64,000 nt of DNA, taken from Phoronis australis. Lineage: Eukaryota > Phoronida > Phoronidae. Below are positions 11,706 through 26,700 of this stretch, in pieces. The notes beneath the pieces were generated by a model. The model was given only the letters and a program-made list of their open reading frames with translations, was not told where the DNA came from and did no database searches. Every line of letters begins with the position of its first letter. Positions within the stretch are counted from its first letter, which is position 1. The DNA lies in contig NMRA01000001.1 of the NCBI GenBank assembly GCA_002633005.1, positions 3,228,997 to 3,292,996 on the forward strand, given 5' to 3'. The position numbers and the translations under genes were made by a program.

Positions 11706-14700
11706 CTGTGAGAAATGAGGCAAAGGACATAGATCACTTGCAAAATTCAGAACTTACTTGAATTTAAAAATCATGTACACTGTTGATTTGTCACACTACA
11801 GGAACTCTTCTTCAAGACAAAGGATGCAACAATGCTCATAAAGAAACAGTGTGGAATCACATCCAGAGTCTTGGTCACAAGCACGCACAGAGCTTTAACA
11901 GATGTTTGACTGCTTGAAGTCATTTCCACAAACCAACTATGTACAGTAAACACCACTAGCATATCTGAAAGAAACATTTCATACTCAAAGAAAAACTGCA
12001 ACGTTGATATTTGCATGTATAACTATACATACTACACAGCTCTGATGAAACCCCAGCTATCCAATTTAACTCCAGACAACAGAGTAAGGCAGCTTTCCAA
12101 CAAAATGGTTAACACGAGCCTATTGACAATTGTTCAACAGATAAGAGAGGGGTCTCTCCTTGAGGGTTGCTAAAGATATGAATCTTAATAACACTCAAAA
12201 AATCAGTACAAAAAACTTAATCGGAGCATATTTTGAAATTTGCTATGTATGCTACCTGAGTGTCAGGGTTTCCATTTTCGTTTCTGTTTGACTTGTAGTA
12301 AATGAGTTTGGACTTCAATAATCCTAGCTCTGTCTTGCGCCTAAGCTAACACATTTACAGATCATCTAATTAGGTCACAACAATCTATTAAGAATATTAA
12401 TACATAAATTAAACACACAATTTAAAAATGCTAGCCTATTTGGGAGTGTAAATTCTCACGCGCACTTAGTGTGCTCCACAGGCATTTTGCGATTAAGACC
12501 AATTATGCATAAATGCACATTGTTGCATTTGTAAAACATCAAGCAATTTCACTTATGGGTATTCTGATAGTATCACCACAAGTGAGCGTGTATATGTGTC
12601 ACACCCACATGCAATTAAACACAATTACAAATTGAGACTTTCACAATGCACTAAATTCTTATACCCTAATTTTCCTAGCCAGTACTAAATAACAGTTTTC
12701 ATAAAAAACTCATTGTATGAATGGCTTGAGAAGAAAAATTCAACTAGAAATTCAGATAATGCTACAGAGTATGACCAAGCACTTGAGCCATTACATGTTA
12801 TCTTTAATTCCATAATTACCTATTTATAAGTAGTTAAATGGCTACAAAACCCCTCTTCTGTCACAAAAACCAACTTTTAATTTAGATCACTTACCATTAT
12901 GAAATTGGTTTCTAATTGTTCCTCAGTCCAAATAGATGTGATTTCTGAGTTTAGAAACAACAATACTTGAGACCAGGCTGTACAAGTTCACCTGTCATAG
13001 CGAGTCATTCTACTCTCTGAGCACAGACTCTAGTTACAACCAACTGTTAACTAACCGTCAAACCAAAACTCATTTTCATCGGAGTAAGGAACTAGTTGAA
13101 ACCAATTTTATAGCGTTAAGTGGGACAAATCAAAAGTTAACTTCTTCATTGGAAAATGGGTTTATAGTCATTTTAAAGGACGTTCTATTTCAGCAAATTT
13201 ACCTTGAACCACTACCAGAAAGACATTTAGTATAAATCTATCCTTTTACCTGGTTGCCTAATACAAACTTCTGGTTTAAGGTAGCCGACTGTATTCGCTG
13301 GACACGTTTAGACTTAAGTAATGACAGTTCTGTGTCTCGCTTATGCTAAGGTAATGAATAAAAACCAAGAGCCTACACTCACTAAACATAAGCAAACTGA
13401 AGGCGCTGGTACCAAGGACTATTAAGTATTAATTCTGTTGCCACGTCAACTGTGAGACAAACTAAGCAATTTAACCACTGCTAGAAAACAGCCACTCTCT
13501 TGACCCAGCAAACTCTATTTTCAAACTCCTCTGTGCATTCACTTCAATTGACTTTTTGTACTTATGATCCTTTCATCATTAAGTCAACATTTTCTCAGTA
13601 ATGAGAGGAGACAACAACAAAAAGGTAATTTATAGCATAATAGATGTCTGTACTTTAAGTACTAGATAAGCACAACTCTGCTATCTAGAGATCCCATGCA
13701 TCATAATAAGAACTAACTAATTATATCTACAGAGGCAAATCTGAAATTTATCATATGAAATAATATAAATTATTGATAAGAATTAATACAAACGGTTGAC
13801 ATAACTTTTCTGGCAAGATTTCCCATCAGAATATATCACAATATATGATTCTACATAACTGAGTGATGATAAATGAACAAGAGGTTTTCCTTGAATGATG
13901 ATCAGGCTGATATCAGACTGATGATCATTTATCATCAGTCTCACATGAATTCATAACGACCAAAGTGGAGGTTTACGATCACATTGTAGAAGTTCCTCAA
14001 AGCACACCTCCTCAAGTCAGGATTCCAAGTACAAACCTGCCATAAAGAATGTCAACTTTCTGTACCAGCAACAACTGTTGACTTGTAAAATATGCACACC
14101 AGCAACATTCCAATTTGCTTCGTTCATTTACCTTCGTCCTCAACGTTTCCATTGCATCTTTGACATTTCTGACCATATTAGCGGCCAGGTGTTTCGTCAT
14201 GATCTTCTCAAAGTCTGGGTGTTGCATCAGCATGAACAGGATCTTCCGTCCGTTGTACCTGATGACAAAACATCTTTGATAAGCACACCTGCGCACACCT
14301 ACCGCTACACACGTGTATCTCTAGCTGAATTAACAGGTCAAGAATTGTACAATGACACTTGGCTTACCTTGGCTGCCTGCTGGTTTGGTAATTAACCCAA
14401 TTATGTTGCCCACCCCGCAGAATTAATAAAAACCCTAATGTGGCAATATTGTACAAAATGTTTTAGGTTTTAAAAGTCACGTTTCTTGTCCAATTTTCAA
14501 AATTCAAAAACCTAACTACGTGTAATTTTCATGAATTATTCAAATATCTTATTAAAAAAACTTTCAGAACAAAAATTTTAAAAATACTATTGTCGCCCCC
14601 AGTGTGTTTATGATCGACCAGATTATCTAGAGAAAGATAACATCAGCAGGCTGTGGCATTCAGAGATGATGTAACTGGCTACAACTGCGTGATGTCTTTG

Positions 14701-17700
14701 ATCACTTCGGCAGATTTCGCAGTACGCAAATTCCGATCAGTGAGGATGTTAACGTAGGATTCTTTTCATAAACAATAGCGAGGTCTCTACCAATCCCCCC
14801 TGATGTAAACCAAATAGTTGTATACAGAATGGACAATGTGCAAATCATGCAAAAACTACTTTTCCAGCCAGAAATTTTTATTTACACTTTAAAAACTAAA
14901 TGCAGGGACATCCAACCTATGGGCCTATTATAGCATACATCATAGATTTACACGAGTGTTTAGTAGACAGTGCTTTCTTATGAATTTTCAGAAATTCTTG
15001 ATACTAAATGCATTTGGCAGTGTTAATGAGAAAAAGATCTCTCTTAATTAACGGAATAGATATAGAACAGGAACGTGTTCCCCAGTACAGGGAATTTGTG
15101 TGATATGGTTTACATGAGATTACCTAAATGAACACATTTCTCAGGTAGGATCATCTTCGCACTAGTGCCACGTAGCACAATTTGACATCTACATTGCAGT
15201 AAACATTTAAGAAAGACAATACCATCTTGTGAAGCTCTACTGCTTGTTGTGATGCAGTTGCAAATATATCAACATAAAGCATACCTCGCCTCAGGTGAGC
15301 CGTCGTTGAGAAGGGTGGCCATAGCGGGCAGCACTCTGTCTGTGATGTCCTTGACCCCACTCAGTATACGACCTTCACCCATTTTCTCAACGAGTGTCAC
15401 GAGGTGGAATGATGAACAACGACGTACCACCTGGTTACGATGTCTGCAAATAATTTGTTCGGTAAGGTCATACACGCAACAGCACAGGATCAGAAAGCAA
15501 AAGCGCCAGACTATAACTAAATACTTTTTTGATTAATTACATTACTCCAACTTGCATAACCACTGGTAATATAAACCCTAACTTCAGGGGAGTAAGGGTT
15601 TCTGAATGTAATTGTAGAAGGTGCACTGTGGTTTGTGACATTAAACTGTAACAAGGACACGTGCTTTGATCAAGATTGCTTATTACACAAATTTTCTACT
15701 TACTGCCATTGATGAGTTCAAATTAAACAAGTCAAATGTTCTATATGAATGAAGTGCACAGCCCAGCTGTATGCCAGTCTATATTCCAGTGACTTTCATA
15801 ATGTTTTATTAGCTTAGCCATGAAGTCATAACCACATTGGCTATGCCACAGCTACAGGAGAGCTGCCTGAAGCTACCTCAGACCAGTCAAAACTTTCCTG
15901 CTGTCATCGACAGTCTCATTCACAAAGGAATCATTTTGGCACCAAAGCTACCATCGCCCCCTGTGGGGGTGACATATTGGCAATGCATGCGGAAACAACA
16001 AAAATAAAGGAAGTCACAAGTTCTTACGAGACTCCACCCTGCACCAAGGCTACCAGCGCCCTCTGTGGGGTGACATTTTCAACCATCATTCGCAGGCTCT
16101 TCTCGACATCATCTCTGATAAAAGAATTACTCTCGCCACACTTGTGTAACAGGACCTTAGCAACACTATCCAAATCCTGCAAGAAATTAGTCTTCGTAAA
16201 AACACACTTCCAATANATGAAGTGCACAGCCCAGCTGTATGCCAGTCTATATTCCAGTGACTTTCATAATGTTTTATTAGCTTAGCCATGAAGTCATAAC
16301 CACATTGGCTATGACACAGCTACAGGAGAGCTGCCTGAAGCTACCTCAGACCAGTCAAAACTTTCCTGCTGTCATCGGCAGTCTCATTCACAAAGGAATC
16401 ATTTTGGCACCAAAGCTACCATCGCCCCCTGTGGGGGTGACATATTGGCAATGCATGCGGAAACAACAAAAATAAAGGAAGTCACAAGTTCTTACGAGAC
16501 TCCACCCTGCACCAAGGCTACCAGCGCCCTCTGTGGGGTGACATTTTCAACCATCATTCGCAGGCTCTTCTCGACATCATCTCTGATAAAAGAATTACTC
16601 TCGCCACACTTGTGTAACAGGACCTTAGCAACACTATCCAAATCCTGCAAGAAATTAGTCTTCGTAAAAACACACTTCCAATAGCAATACAATTCCACAA
16701 ACATGGTAAACTTGTTATTTAGGAGCCAATACAAATACTAATATATTTACCTACAAATTATTAAACAGGTAACTTGATTACCTGTAAAAGGCCAAGGTGA
16801 GTACAACTTTACCTTTTTACAAAAAAATACTCTTGTTATACATGTGGGTGAGCAAGGTAGTGGACAAGTCACAGTTATAAGTATAAAAAATTGGGAAAAA
16901 CTCAGGTGCTGGGAAAATTATCCAAAAGCTTTAGAAAGTGTAACAGGTCATTATTGTGTGAGGCCAGGCTCTACAAGATGACTTGTCACAACGTGTCATT
17001 TTATTCCTTGAACAACGTCACCACAAATAACAAAACGTTTTTTGCAAGACCAAAAACGACTTCTCATCAGAGTAACGGGGCTGGAATGCCCAATGACAAA
17101 AAAGAGGAAAATTTTCCAGGTGATACATGGTTTTACAAATAAATGGACATGTGTGATAGACATATTCTTCATGTTGTAAAATTTAACCGAAACACATATT
17201 TTTGCATGAATTAAGTCAAAATACTGATAAAAAAGAAACGAAAAAAGAGGACACTGGAAATTAAAGAAGAGAAAATCAAAACCAAAAAGAGGAAATCATT
17301 TTAAGAAGAGGAAAATTCCAAGCCCTGGAGTAAGGAAAAAGATGAGTACAGCTTTATAGCAGAAAGGGGCTTAAATCAGGTTTCTGACATGGAATGCAGG
17401 TTTATTGCCATTTTGAATGTGACAACAGCCACACAAGCTGTATCCACACCAACATCATCATGCTCACGGACCACCACCATACTCACAGACCACCACCATA
17501 CACACAGACCACCACCATACACACAGACCACCACCATACTCACAGACCATCACCATACTCACGGACCATCCACACATAACACCAAGATGACTTACCGCAT
17601 CCATAGACTTTCTCAGCACCTCAAACATATGACTCATGGTGATTATAGCCAGCCTGGACACTTGTGACCGGAGATTCTTGACCTCATTCATCACGGCAAG

Positions 17701-20700
17701 AGTGACCGTATGCAGGTCCCTAAGCAACACCTCTGGGTTGTAGGCAAGCAGACGACGCACAGTGGTGAGGCCGTCGTTCTTTTGTTGCCTGTGACAGGAA
17801 ACAAGGGGAAATAATCAACTGTTGGTAGATTGTTGTAGCATAGCAGAAGAGACTCAATAGGTAGACAACTGATCTTTGGTTAGTTGGGACAGCAAATAAA
17901 TGGGCGGGCACAGTCTTGACTATCATGTAAAATGTATAGCTTTTATGAACGGTGTAGGGTTAATCAGCAATGGTGCTCACCAGTCATCTTGAGCAATATT
18001 AGCGAGCGCATCCCTCAGACCCTGTTCAGGGTTGTTCAGAGGTTGTAGTATATCTTGACTGTTGGTTCGTGATGCTGCCGAGAGAGGCTTCACTGGGTCT
18101 GAGGGCCTGTAAGACGAGTATGTGCAATTTAAATACTGGCGCCAATAGCACAGATACAACAGTTACATTTTTGATAAAATTTTACGTTGAGTTGCAAAAA
18201 ACCAATTCCACATGAAATCAAAACCATTTGTTGCAACTTACAAAAGACTGCTTTCAAGAGTACATCAAAATGAATTTAAGATCATGCTTTGTTTATTAGT
18301 ATTTCGCCAAAACAACGCACACAATAATCAAACTTTAAAACCAATTAACATATCGAGCAGACCTGACAATAGTACTTATTTTGCAATGGGAATGTTAATA
18401 AAATAATTCTAAGGACCTTCATATTGTCATTAGGTTATTTAAGGGATAAGTAAAAATCAAAATGCAAACACTTATACTGTTGACAGTAACTTTCCATTCT
18501 TTTTAGTTGTCCTTTCATAGACCACGACAAAATTTGAAGAAAATCATAGTGAATCAAGAAGTTGACATGTGCTGCGAAAAAAAAAAATAGAATGACTTAC
18601 GAGTGAGACTTTTTGCTAGTAGGTGTCACCACTTGAGGCTTGTGATTGGCTGCGTAGGAGGTGTTGCTGCCTGATACACTGAGATCTGTAAATAGTGAAA
18701 TCTCATAGTATCAAAAATTGTTGACCTGACCAATGAAGAAAATCATAGGCAATATTAAGCATTGGTCCAAACAATAGTGATTTTCAAACCAGACACCAGT
18801 CTGATTCCTTAAAATAAGTGTTTATCATATCAAAATATTTTTTTCTTCCATCTACAAAAGTTCAAGACTGTAAGTGTCACTTTAAAAGAACAATATTTCA
18901 CCAAATGCTTTTAAAATGGGACTTTTTGACTGATTATAAATCTAACAACCATGTATCCAATGAAAGCCCGTGCTTTTTTGGTTAAGTTTTCCAAGCGCAC
19001 AAGTCATTAGAATAAATTAAAGATTTGAGACACCTGCATTCTAACATTTTACAACATTTTTGTGAATTCCCACAAAAATGGTCATTTTACAAAATTTTAG
19101 GTAATTTCCTACCCTCAGAACTAGGTGTTTCGTTGGCCTGCAGGTTGCGCAGCCTCTCCTGCGCCCTCTCCCGTTCCCTGTCCCTCTCCTTCTGCATCTC
19201 TTCCTCACGTTTCCGCGTCTTTTCCTCCCTGATCTTTTGCTGCCTCTCCCTTTCCCGCTCTTTTTCCTCCCTTATCTTCTGCTGCCGTTCTTTCTCCTGC
19301 TCCTTCTCCCTCGCTTTCTCCAACCGCCGCTGTTCGGCCTCCTCCTTCTGTTGTCGAATTTTAGAGGCCATCCGCTGCTTCATCGTCCCCGACAAAGCTA
19401 TCTCCTCCTGTAGAGAAGAGAGTACACAACTTCAAATCAAGTTTGACAAAGTAAAATAAGACAAATCAACAACCAGATAAGCCAGCACCACAGCACATAA
19501 AGTCGTTAATGACATAACTCAACTTGAATCCAAAGTATAGCCTGAATATAGAATTCGTAAACGGAATCTCCCAAATAATGTTTTACAATAAATACCAGGA
19601 ACAGGGAAATGCAATTTCCAACACATAATTTCTAGGCAAGCACACAGTGGAAATGCCTTTTCAACAAACAACTACAGAGTTATGAAAGCTGTTCTGCAAC
19701 ATCAGTTTATAAATCATTACAAACCTCGTCTGACTCGATTGTCGATTGGCTCTTCTTGTCACCAGTCTGGTCAACAGGAGAGTCGAACATTCCTGGCAAA
19801 GGACAAACCGTACAATTTCCTTGACATTCAATTCACAAAACTGAACAAAACGATCATTGAACTCGGGCTAGGAATAATGTCACTGTGAAGAAATTATTAA
19901 TGAAACCTGTCCAAACTAAGAAATAATTGATTAGGCAGATCGATCATGAAATGCCAAGGGGACAATGAAATGGAATTTGCTAAACATAGGATTATATAAT
20001 GGCCTTAGGAAGACAGCACACAATTTTTAATAGTCTTTAAATCTACGACCACAGAGGCTACTCATTAATTTCATTTTTTCATCCTTATTACTAATAACAA
20101 TGAGGCGATTTCAAAAGATTTCATTTAATAATCCAAACAAGCTCTTAATGCTGTAGAAGAATATAAAAATTTAAGGTCAAAATCCAAAATAGCGGACCAC
20201 GTTTTCAAAGATTCAATCTTTATATATAACTCTATTATTCAGAAAACATGACCATTGTTCAGAGTTTACAAAATTTCATATAACAACACCTTATGATGAT
20301 ACTCAACAACATCATTACCATGAACAGAATGGGTAACGCACAAGGCTGGATAATATTCACCGTAACAACACTAAACTGAAAGTGAAGGTGGTGGGGGAAG
20401 ATGAGAGTGCATTTACCTCTGCCGACCACACCGATACTCTCCTGTTCTGGCACCTTGTCATCGTCCAGCTCCAGCTGACCGTGAGAGTTAAGTGCTGCCA
20501 TGCCCAGTGGAGACAACAGGGAGCCTGTACACGAGAACGCAACACGTGCCAGTGTACCGTGACACAAACAAATAAACCAACAAACAAACAAACAAACCAC
20601 ACTGTTGGATGCTTGAAACTGATTGCAGTGGAGAAAATTACCTGAACACTGAATTGAAACATCATCCCAAACAAAATCGGGATTGTTAGTGGCAAATTTT

Positions 20701-23700
20701 CGAAACTTAAAATATATTTAGTTTATAAGCATGTAATTTTCAAAAGCTTATATAAGGAAAAGGGTCCTTCTGAAGACATACTAAGCAATCTTAATTGATT
20801 AGGCTGTGACTCACTAATAGCTGTCAACAGTTTGACATGTTCTAGGTTTATGAGGTGCTTTCACAGTTTGACACAATATTGAAGGTTTAACTAGAACCAC
20901 GATGTCGTCATCACTGCTGTGTTTTTCACAGAAACACAAGTTTTGTCATGTAAACCATGTAAAATAAAGTCATTCCTTATTCACAGTACCGAATAACTTA
21001 TTAGCAGCACTCAGTCAAGGGAAATAACGGACGTTATTTTTGTACCGAACACGATAGAGCAGAAGTAATGATCAGCCGAGCAGTAAGCGACAAGCAAACA
21101 GGAAGTCCCGCTTTATCACTAACCAATCACAGAACAATTCCCTTCGTTAACATTCACTCAGAGAACAAATGTATTAATTAATATTCACTTATATAAAAAG
21201 TCCATGAATCAACACGAGTTCATTTAACGAGACAATAATGGACTTCAATTATTCTGGCGACAGGCAGTGAATGGAACTGATCAATCACAAGAGTTACTTT
21301 GAGCCTTGAATGACTAAGAAACAATCTTTCCTTTCCAACGGTTTAGAACACATGAAGTTTCATCAACCAACATCAGTAAAACATGAACACTTAGAAAATT
21401 ACAGCCCAGCTTGAACTTGTTATAACTAACAATTCATAGCAAGTGATTAGTTCAATGTTGTTCAACTGTGGTGGATATTTTATTGGTGCAACACCATAAT
21501 TTCAAAATTAAATTGAAAATTTCATATTTACTTCTCACTGGTAATCTTTGAAACATTTATGTGTTTGTTGAATAAGCATCATTTGGATATCAATTTAAAT
21601 TAGAGGGGTCACCAGTTAAATTCCTGTCATAAAGTTATCAAATAAAAGAAGCGGAATGATTATCTTGAAATGATCATTCTAAAGCAAAACATCATCATAG
21701 TAAACCATTTAATATTAAAAGGAAACTATGAGCAATTTTAGGAAGTAGGTCAAGAACCAATAAAATGGATACTTGTTGAAAAATTACGATTACCGTAGCT
21801 AATGAAATCCAAGTACTACAAGCACACATACACAATGTGGTGAGTCAAATAACAGTTACACCCTTCAGTGCACTAAATAATGAAGTATGGAGTGTATAAA
21901 AATGTCAAGACTTGGCAAATTAGTTGGTCACCTAGTCATCTTATAATCAACTGTTGAAGGCGGAGAGGAAATGAATTTTAATGACTCCTTCATCACCTTG
22001 ACAACATTCAGCAGGCAGATCATTTCGGTAAGGTCACGTAGGACTCAATGAGCCTGTGTATTTAGACAAATCTCTACAAAACTACAGATTGTAACACAGT
22101 GAAAGCACAAATTGTCTGAAAGCAGAAAGGAATTTGATTTATGACTTTTTACCAATCTGTTATTAATTTAGTCACGTGACTGTGTCTTCTTAGCAAAATT
22201 AAGCAAAAAAGAAAGGTATATTGATGGCAAATCAATGGTATCAATAACACGATCCAAATCTAAATGTTCAATGTGAATTTTCTAAGATATTTTTGTTTTC
22301 GTTTTATGCAAATTTCAAGCTCTTTCCACAAAATCGTGAAAGTGGAACATTTTCAAAACAATACCTAACACCGTTTTCAAGAACAGTGCATAAAGCGTGA
22401 TGTCTGAAAGTTTCATTTGAATACGATAGGATGTTTCTGATATTATATGTGTTCTGAAGTTTGCAAAATTTGGACACTTTTTCCAAGGTCTCCTGCATGA
22501 CTTTAAAATGTACAGTAAAACAATTCAGTGGGTCAACCTTTTAAGTCTGGTCACAATGAACAAAATAAGTTAAGTCTGGAAATTGCGACTGCCCGGAATC
22601 TAAGAAGTAGCTTTACTTGTATATTTCAATCTTGAACATAAATACTATCCAAAATTCCCCCTAAAGCATATTAAACATTTTATTGTGAATTCCTTTAGTA
22701 CATTATATTTCACACTACGTGAGAGCTAATAATTTTATTACATAACAGGAAACCAAATATTGCCCGCAGTCTCAAGCATCAAACAGAAATAATAATTACC
22801 ACCAAATCATGAAGACGTGAATTTCAACCAATATCACATCAAATCACAGAACTCGCTATTACTCTATCACATGACTCGGGATAACCTCAGAATAGCACCA
22901 TTGTTGCACTCACCCTTGGTCAGCCTTCGGCGCTCCCTTGCCTTGGATGCAACGGAAGGTTTAGGATCTGAGAATGACGAGTCTTCCGAGTAACCCTTGC
23001 CTACCACTTTCACATCAGAGTTCTTGTTCTCGCGAAATGTTACTCCTGCATCGGGATTGAAGTCAAGCTTACTGGAGTCCACCTGGACAAGTTTTTCTGG
23101 TTTCTTTGGCGTCCTGTGAACAGGGTATGCATACAGTTAGTCACAAAATATAAAACGACATCAGAATATAGTTCACACAATGGAAAAAAGCCTAAGTGTT
23201 AAAGTGTCAGTAAAACGTTTTACAGTATACATGAAAGCCTTCCTTGAGAGGAGTTTTATTATTTTAGATGACGTCCCAGCATTACTTTAGAAACATAAAG
23301 AGCATAATTTAATCTCCAAAACAAAGCCTCATAAAATGGTAAGTATCCTTTTCACATCACAGAACAAAGAACAAAAGGCCAAAAGAAGTAGTATTGAATA
23401 GGAATCTGAATAGCTGAACATCTATAAGTAATCTCATTTTGATAGAACCGAATGTCAATAAGCATAACCACTCATCACATTTGACAATTTACTGCATTAG
23501 TGTGCTCAGAGTGCTTCTCAACACACATTGCAGCAACCAGATTCCCATGCATTACCATTCAAGGTAGGTTTTAAGAAAATACAGTAAAGCACAGAACCGT
23601 AACTGGAAGCATTTCCCTCCCTTACTGTTTATAGTGGAATAGAATAGAGAAAATACAACAAAGAAAACAATAAGAAAATCACAAAATTGTAACAACAGTA

Positions 23701-26700
23701 CACAACAGCATGTAATTTACTGTTCAGGTCTACATTACCCTTGAGTGACACGTTATTAGTGAGCTTGTAGCATACTGAACTGACAGAACATCGCCCAGGA
23801 TGTTGGGGGTGGATAATTTTACAACTTGGGCTGTGCCACTGCACCCTCAGCCTCACCTTGAGTTAAACAACTGGGGAGACCTCTCTTTCTTATCTTCAAA
23901 AGTGCTGTTCAGATCAATTAGTATTTTGTCTTTAGTCGAGGCATGCCGAGCCAAGCGTGGCTTGCCGAAGGGAGACTCTGCCTTTTTAGCGCTGGGAGAA
24001 TGAAACGGAACAACGGGTCAGACGAAATGGAAAGTAGCAAAATAGAGACAACATGCCACATAGCAAACAGAGAAAAATGTGAACATGCGCTGCAAAGGTT
24101 AAACAGTTGTGTTTAAAATGACATTAATTTTCCACACTAGTGTGGAAGTAAATCAACATGCCACAAGATTTACAATGGGAAACTTTTTTCAGTTGCATGC
24201 GCTGATGTAATTGTGAAGTCACTCCATTGCTACTTGTTTAAACCTGATGACTTTCACATAGCTTCCAAATATTCATTGGGAATGCAGAGAACAAAACATC
24301 GATAATCATAGTGAGGCTGCCTTGCACCTCGCACGAAACACGTTTCCATGTACTTCAGATACAATATTTCTACATTTATCCCATACCCGCTCTAACATTT
24401 GTACTTTCACTATGCTCATCATGTGTTCATATTTTCTCTATTATTTTGGCTAGATCTCAATTAACTGTCTAGCAGTTTGTACAAGTACCGTAAATCCAAT
24501 AACTTGTACAGTGCACGCCTATGGAAACAATTATTGGTACCTAAGTTTTTGGTATGAATTGACAAAATACGCGAGTCGTTTCAAGGAAACTTTCTGTTTT
24601 TCAACATTTTGATGTTCCTTGGTGCACTTGAGACAAACTTCATAAGCATGCCAGAAGATGTGCGTTTATGTTTAAAAGATAATTAAATGTAAAATAAAGC
24701 AGTAATAGGCTCTGTGAGTGTAATTAACAACAATTATACATTATGTACAAGTGTTACACTAGACACTAACGTTTTCTTCTTGTCAGAACCATCGGGATTC
24801 CTGGACGAATTGAGCGTAGAGGATGGGCTGAATATACCACTCTCGTTAAGCGAGTCGTCTGGTGATGGCGTGCGGGACTGCTTTTGTCGACGCTCTTTTT
24901 TCTCAACCTTGTCAAATAACTTCTCCGCTTTCTTTTTTGAGGCGCTATGGCGGATCTTCTTGAGCGACGACAGGATCTGAATCAAAACATCAATTAAAGC
25001 ACAAGATCTATATTTTTTTCAGTTTGGTATTGAGAAATAAATTCATCTTCCTAACCGTGTCTCATATATTTTTTCTTTAGTAGTACTCAATGGTAATTAG
25101 GCTAACTGGAAAATCATTGAGCAGCAGCGTATTGAGATTCATGTATTCTGACCAAAAGATACTTTACTTTCTTTTAGCATATCACCAGTCACCGCCAAGG
25201 AAATTCAAGCTGTCGAATCGCATGAAGACAGATTTTCTTTTTGGTCACTTCTGCTACGGACGCTAGCCAGCACATCTAAGGGTGCCCTCGAACTTAAAAT
25301 GCAATACATGTAAGACAGCCATAGTGGCACCCACGGTACCTAGCTGTTTGAATACGAGCTAACATCAGAACTCAGCAAATATAGAGGCAAAAGTAAAAAA
25401 ACAAAATTGCCACTAGGAGGTACAGCGGTAGTCGAATATGTCCCATTCACTTGTGCCGCCCCCTTTATGATAAGAGCACGTCTGAAAAATTTTACGAATA
25501 TCCATTAAGGGACTTTGCAGATACAGCAGAAGACACTGTACGAGGATGATGGAAAGTGCTGATGCACGCACGCACGCACGCATGCATACATACATAAACA
25601 CCTATCCACTATATGAGCTCATATAATAAACTAAAGCTAGATCACAATAACACTACATACATTTTCCTCAACAATTCACGGCAAGCACTAGTTTAGGTAC
25701 TCTCCATCCCCTAATTCTATAGAAATGCGCCACAACGAAACTTACATCATCCTGCTGTTCGTTAAACTCTCCCGTACTCTCCAGGCTGGGTCCATAGGCA
25801 CTGTCCTTGTCATCTTCCCGGGGACTGGAGAGTGCCTCCGAGGCCTTAGGGATGGGCGGTACCTTGTTACGCCTGGATGCTGACCGTGCTATAGTCGGCT
25901 TCAGATGAATGGGAGACTCAGCAGGCTCCTTTGTGGACCGCCTGTCTGTTGGTGCTTCAGACCAGTCACCATTTCCAGTTTCTTGAGCTAAAACAGAAAT
26001 AATTGCCAGCATTATGTAGCTACTACGTAACACAGAGCCCACAAACACATAGTATCCACAAGCCTACTTACAGGAAAATCAACATATCTATCAAAAACTA
26101 AATCATATGTAAAGATCTTATGAGAAATTTGCAAAAACGTTATCAGAAACGAATTTTGTTTAAATTTCCTTATCTGTAATTGGCTTTTTACAATACACTG
26201 AAATGAAATCGATCAGTTTTTAATAACTGCAAATCTGCAATGGTTGCAAGGAGAATTGGGCAAAACTACCCGAGTGTACACTTGATGAAACAGCTGCATA
26301 TTGAGTATATTCAGGTTAAGCTTATTACTTGAATTAATGAAATGATCCTAGACTCTATTACAACCTCCGAGATATAACGGCCTATGAAGTAAAACATGAT
26401 GACGGTGATACAATTGCGTGCTTAAACGTACCCCCGATTACAAGCTTACTTAAAAGTGCTCATGCTCCGGTATTGAAAACAAGTATCCATTTCATAACGA
26501 CAACAATTAAAAAATAAATGACGAACACGGTGCTGTATTGAATCAAACACATTGAGACGATACATCATGCAGCATCCTAGCACCAACAGTCTTACGTACC
26601 AGATATTGGCCCCAAGACGGGCTTGTGCGATAGACCCGGTTCATCTAGCTTTTTCGCATCCGGCCAAGAGCTTGACAGACTCTGTCTCTTCAACAGGGAG

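Noticed and set aside
11771-12016. Minus-strand ORF of 81 residues with a plausible acceptor (TTTCAG near 11966)
   Set aside because: It is not needed to link neighbouring TOGARAM1 exons, shows no similarity to TOG repeats, and the only donor (TGTACAT) gives a frame-breaking join.
17389-17667. His/Thr-rich ORFs on +
   Set aside because: Produced by the 19-bp minisatellite opposite a real TOGARAM1 exon.
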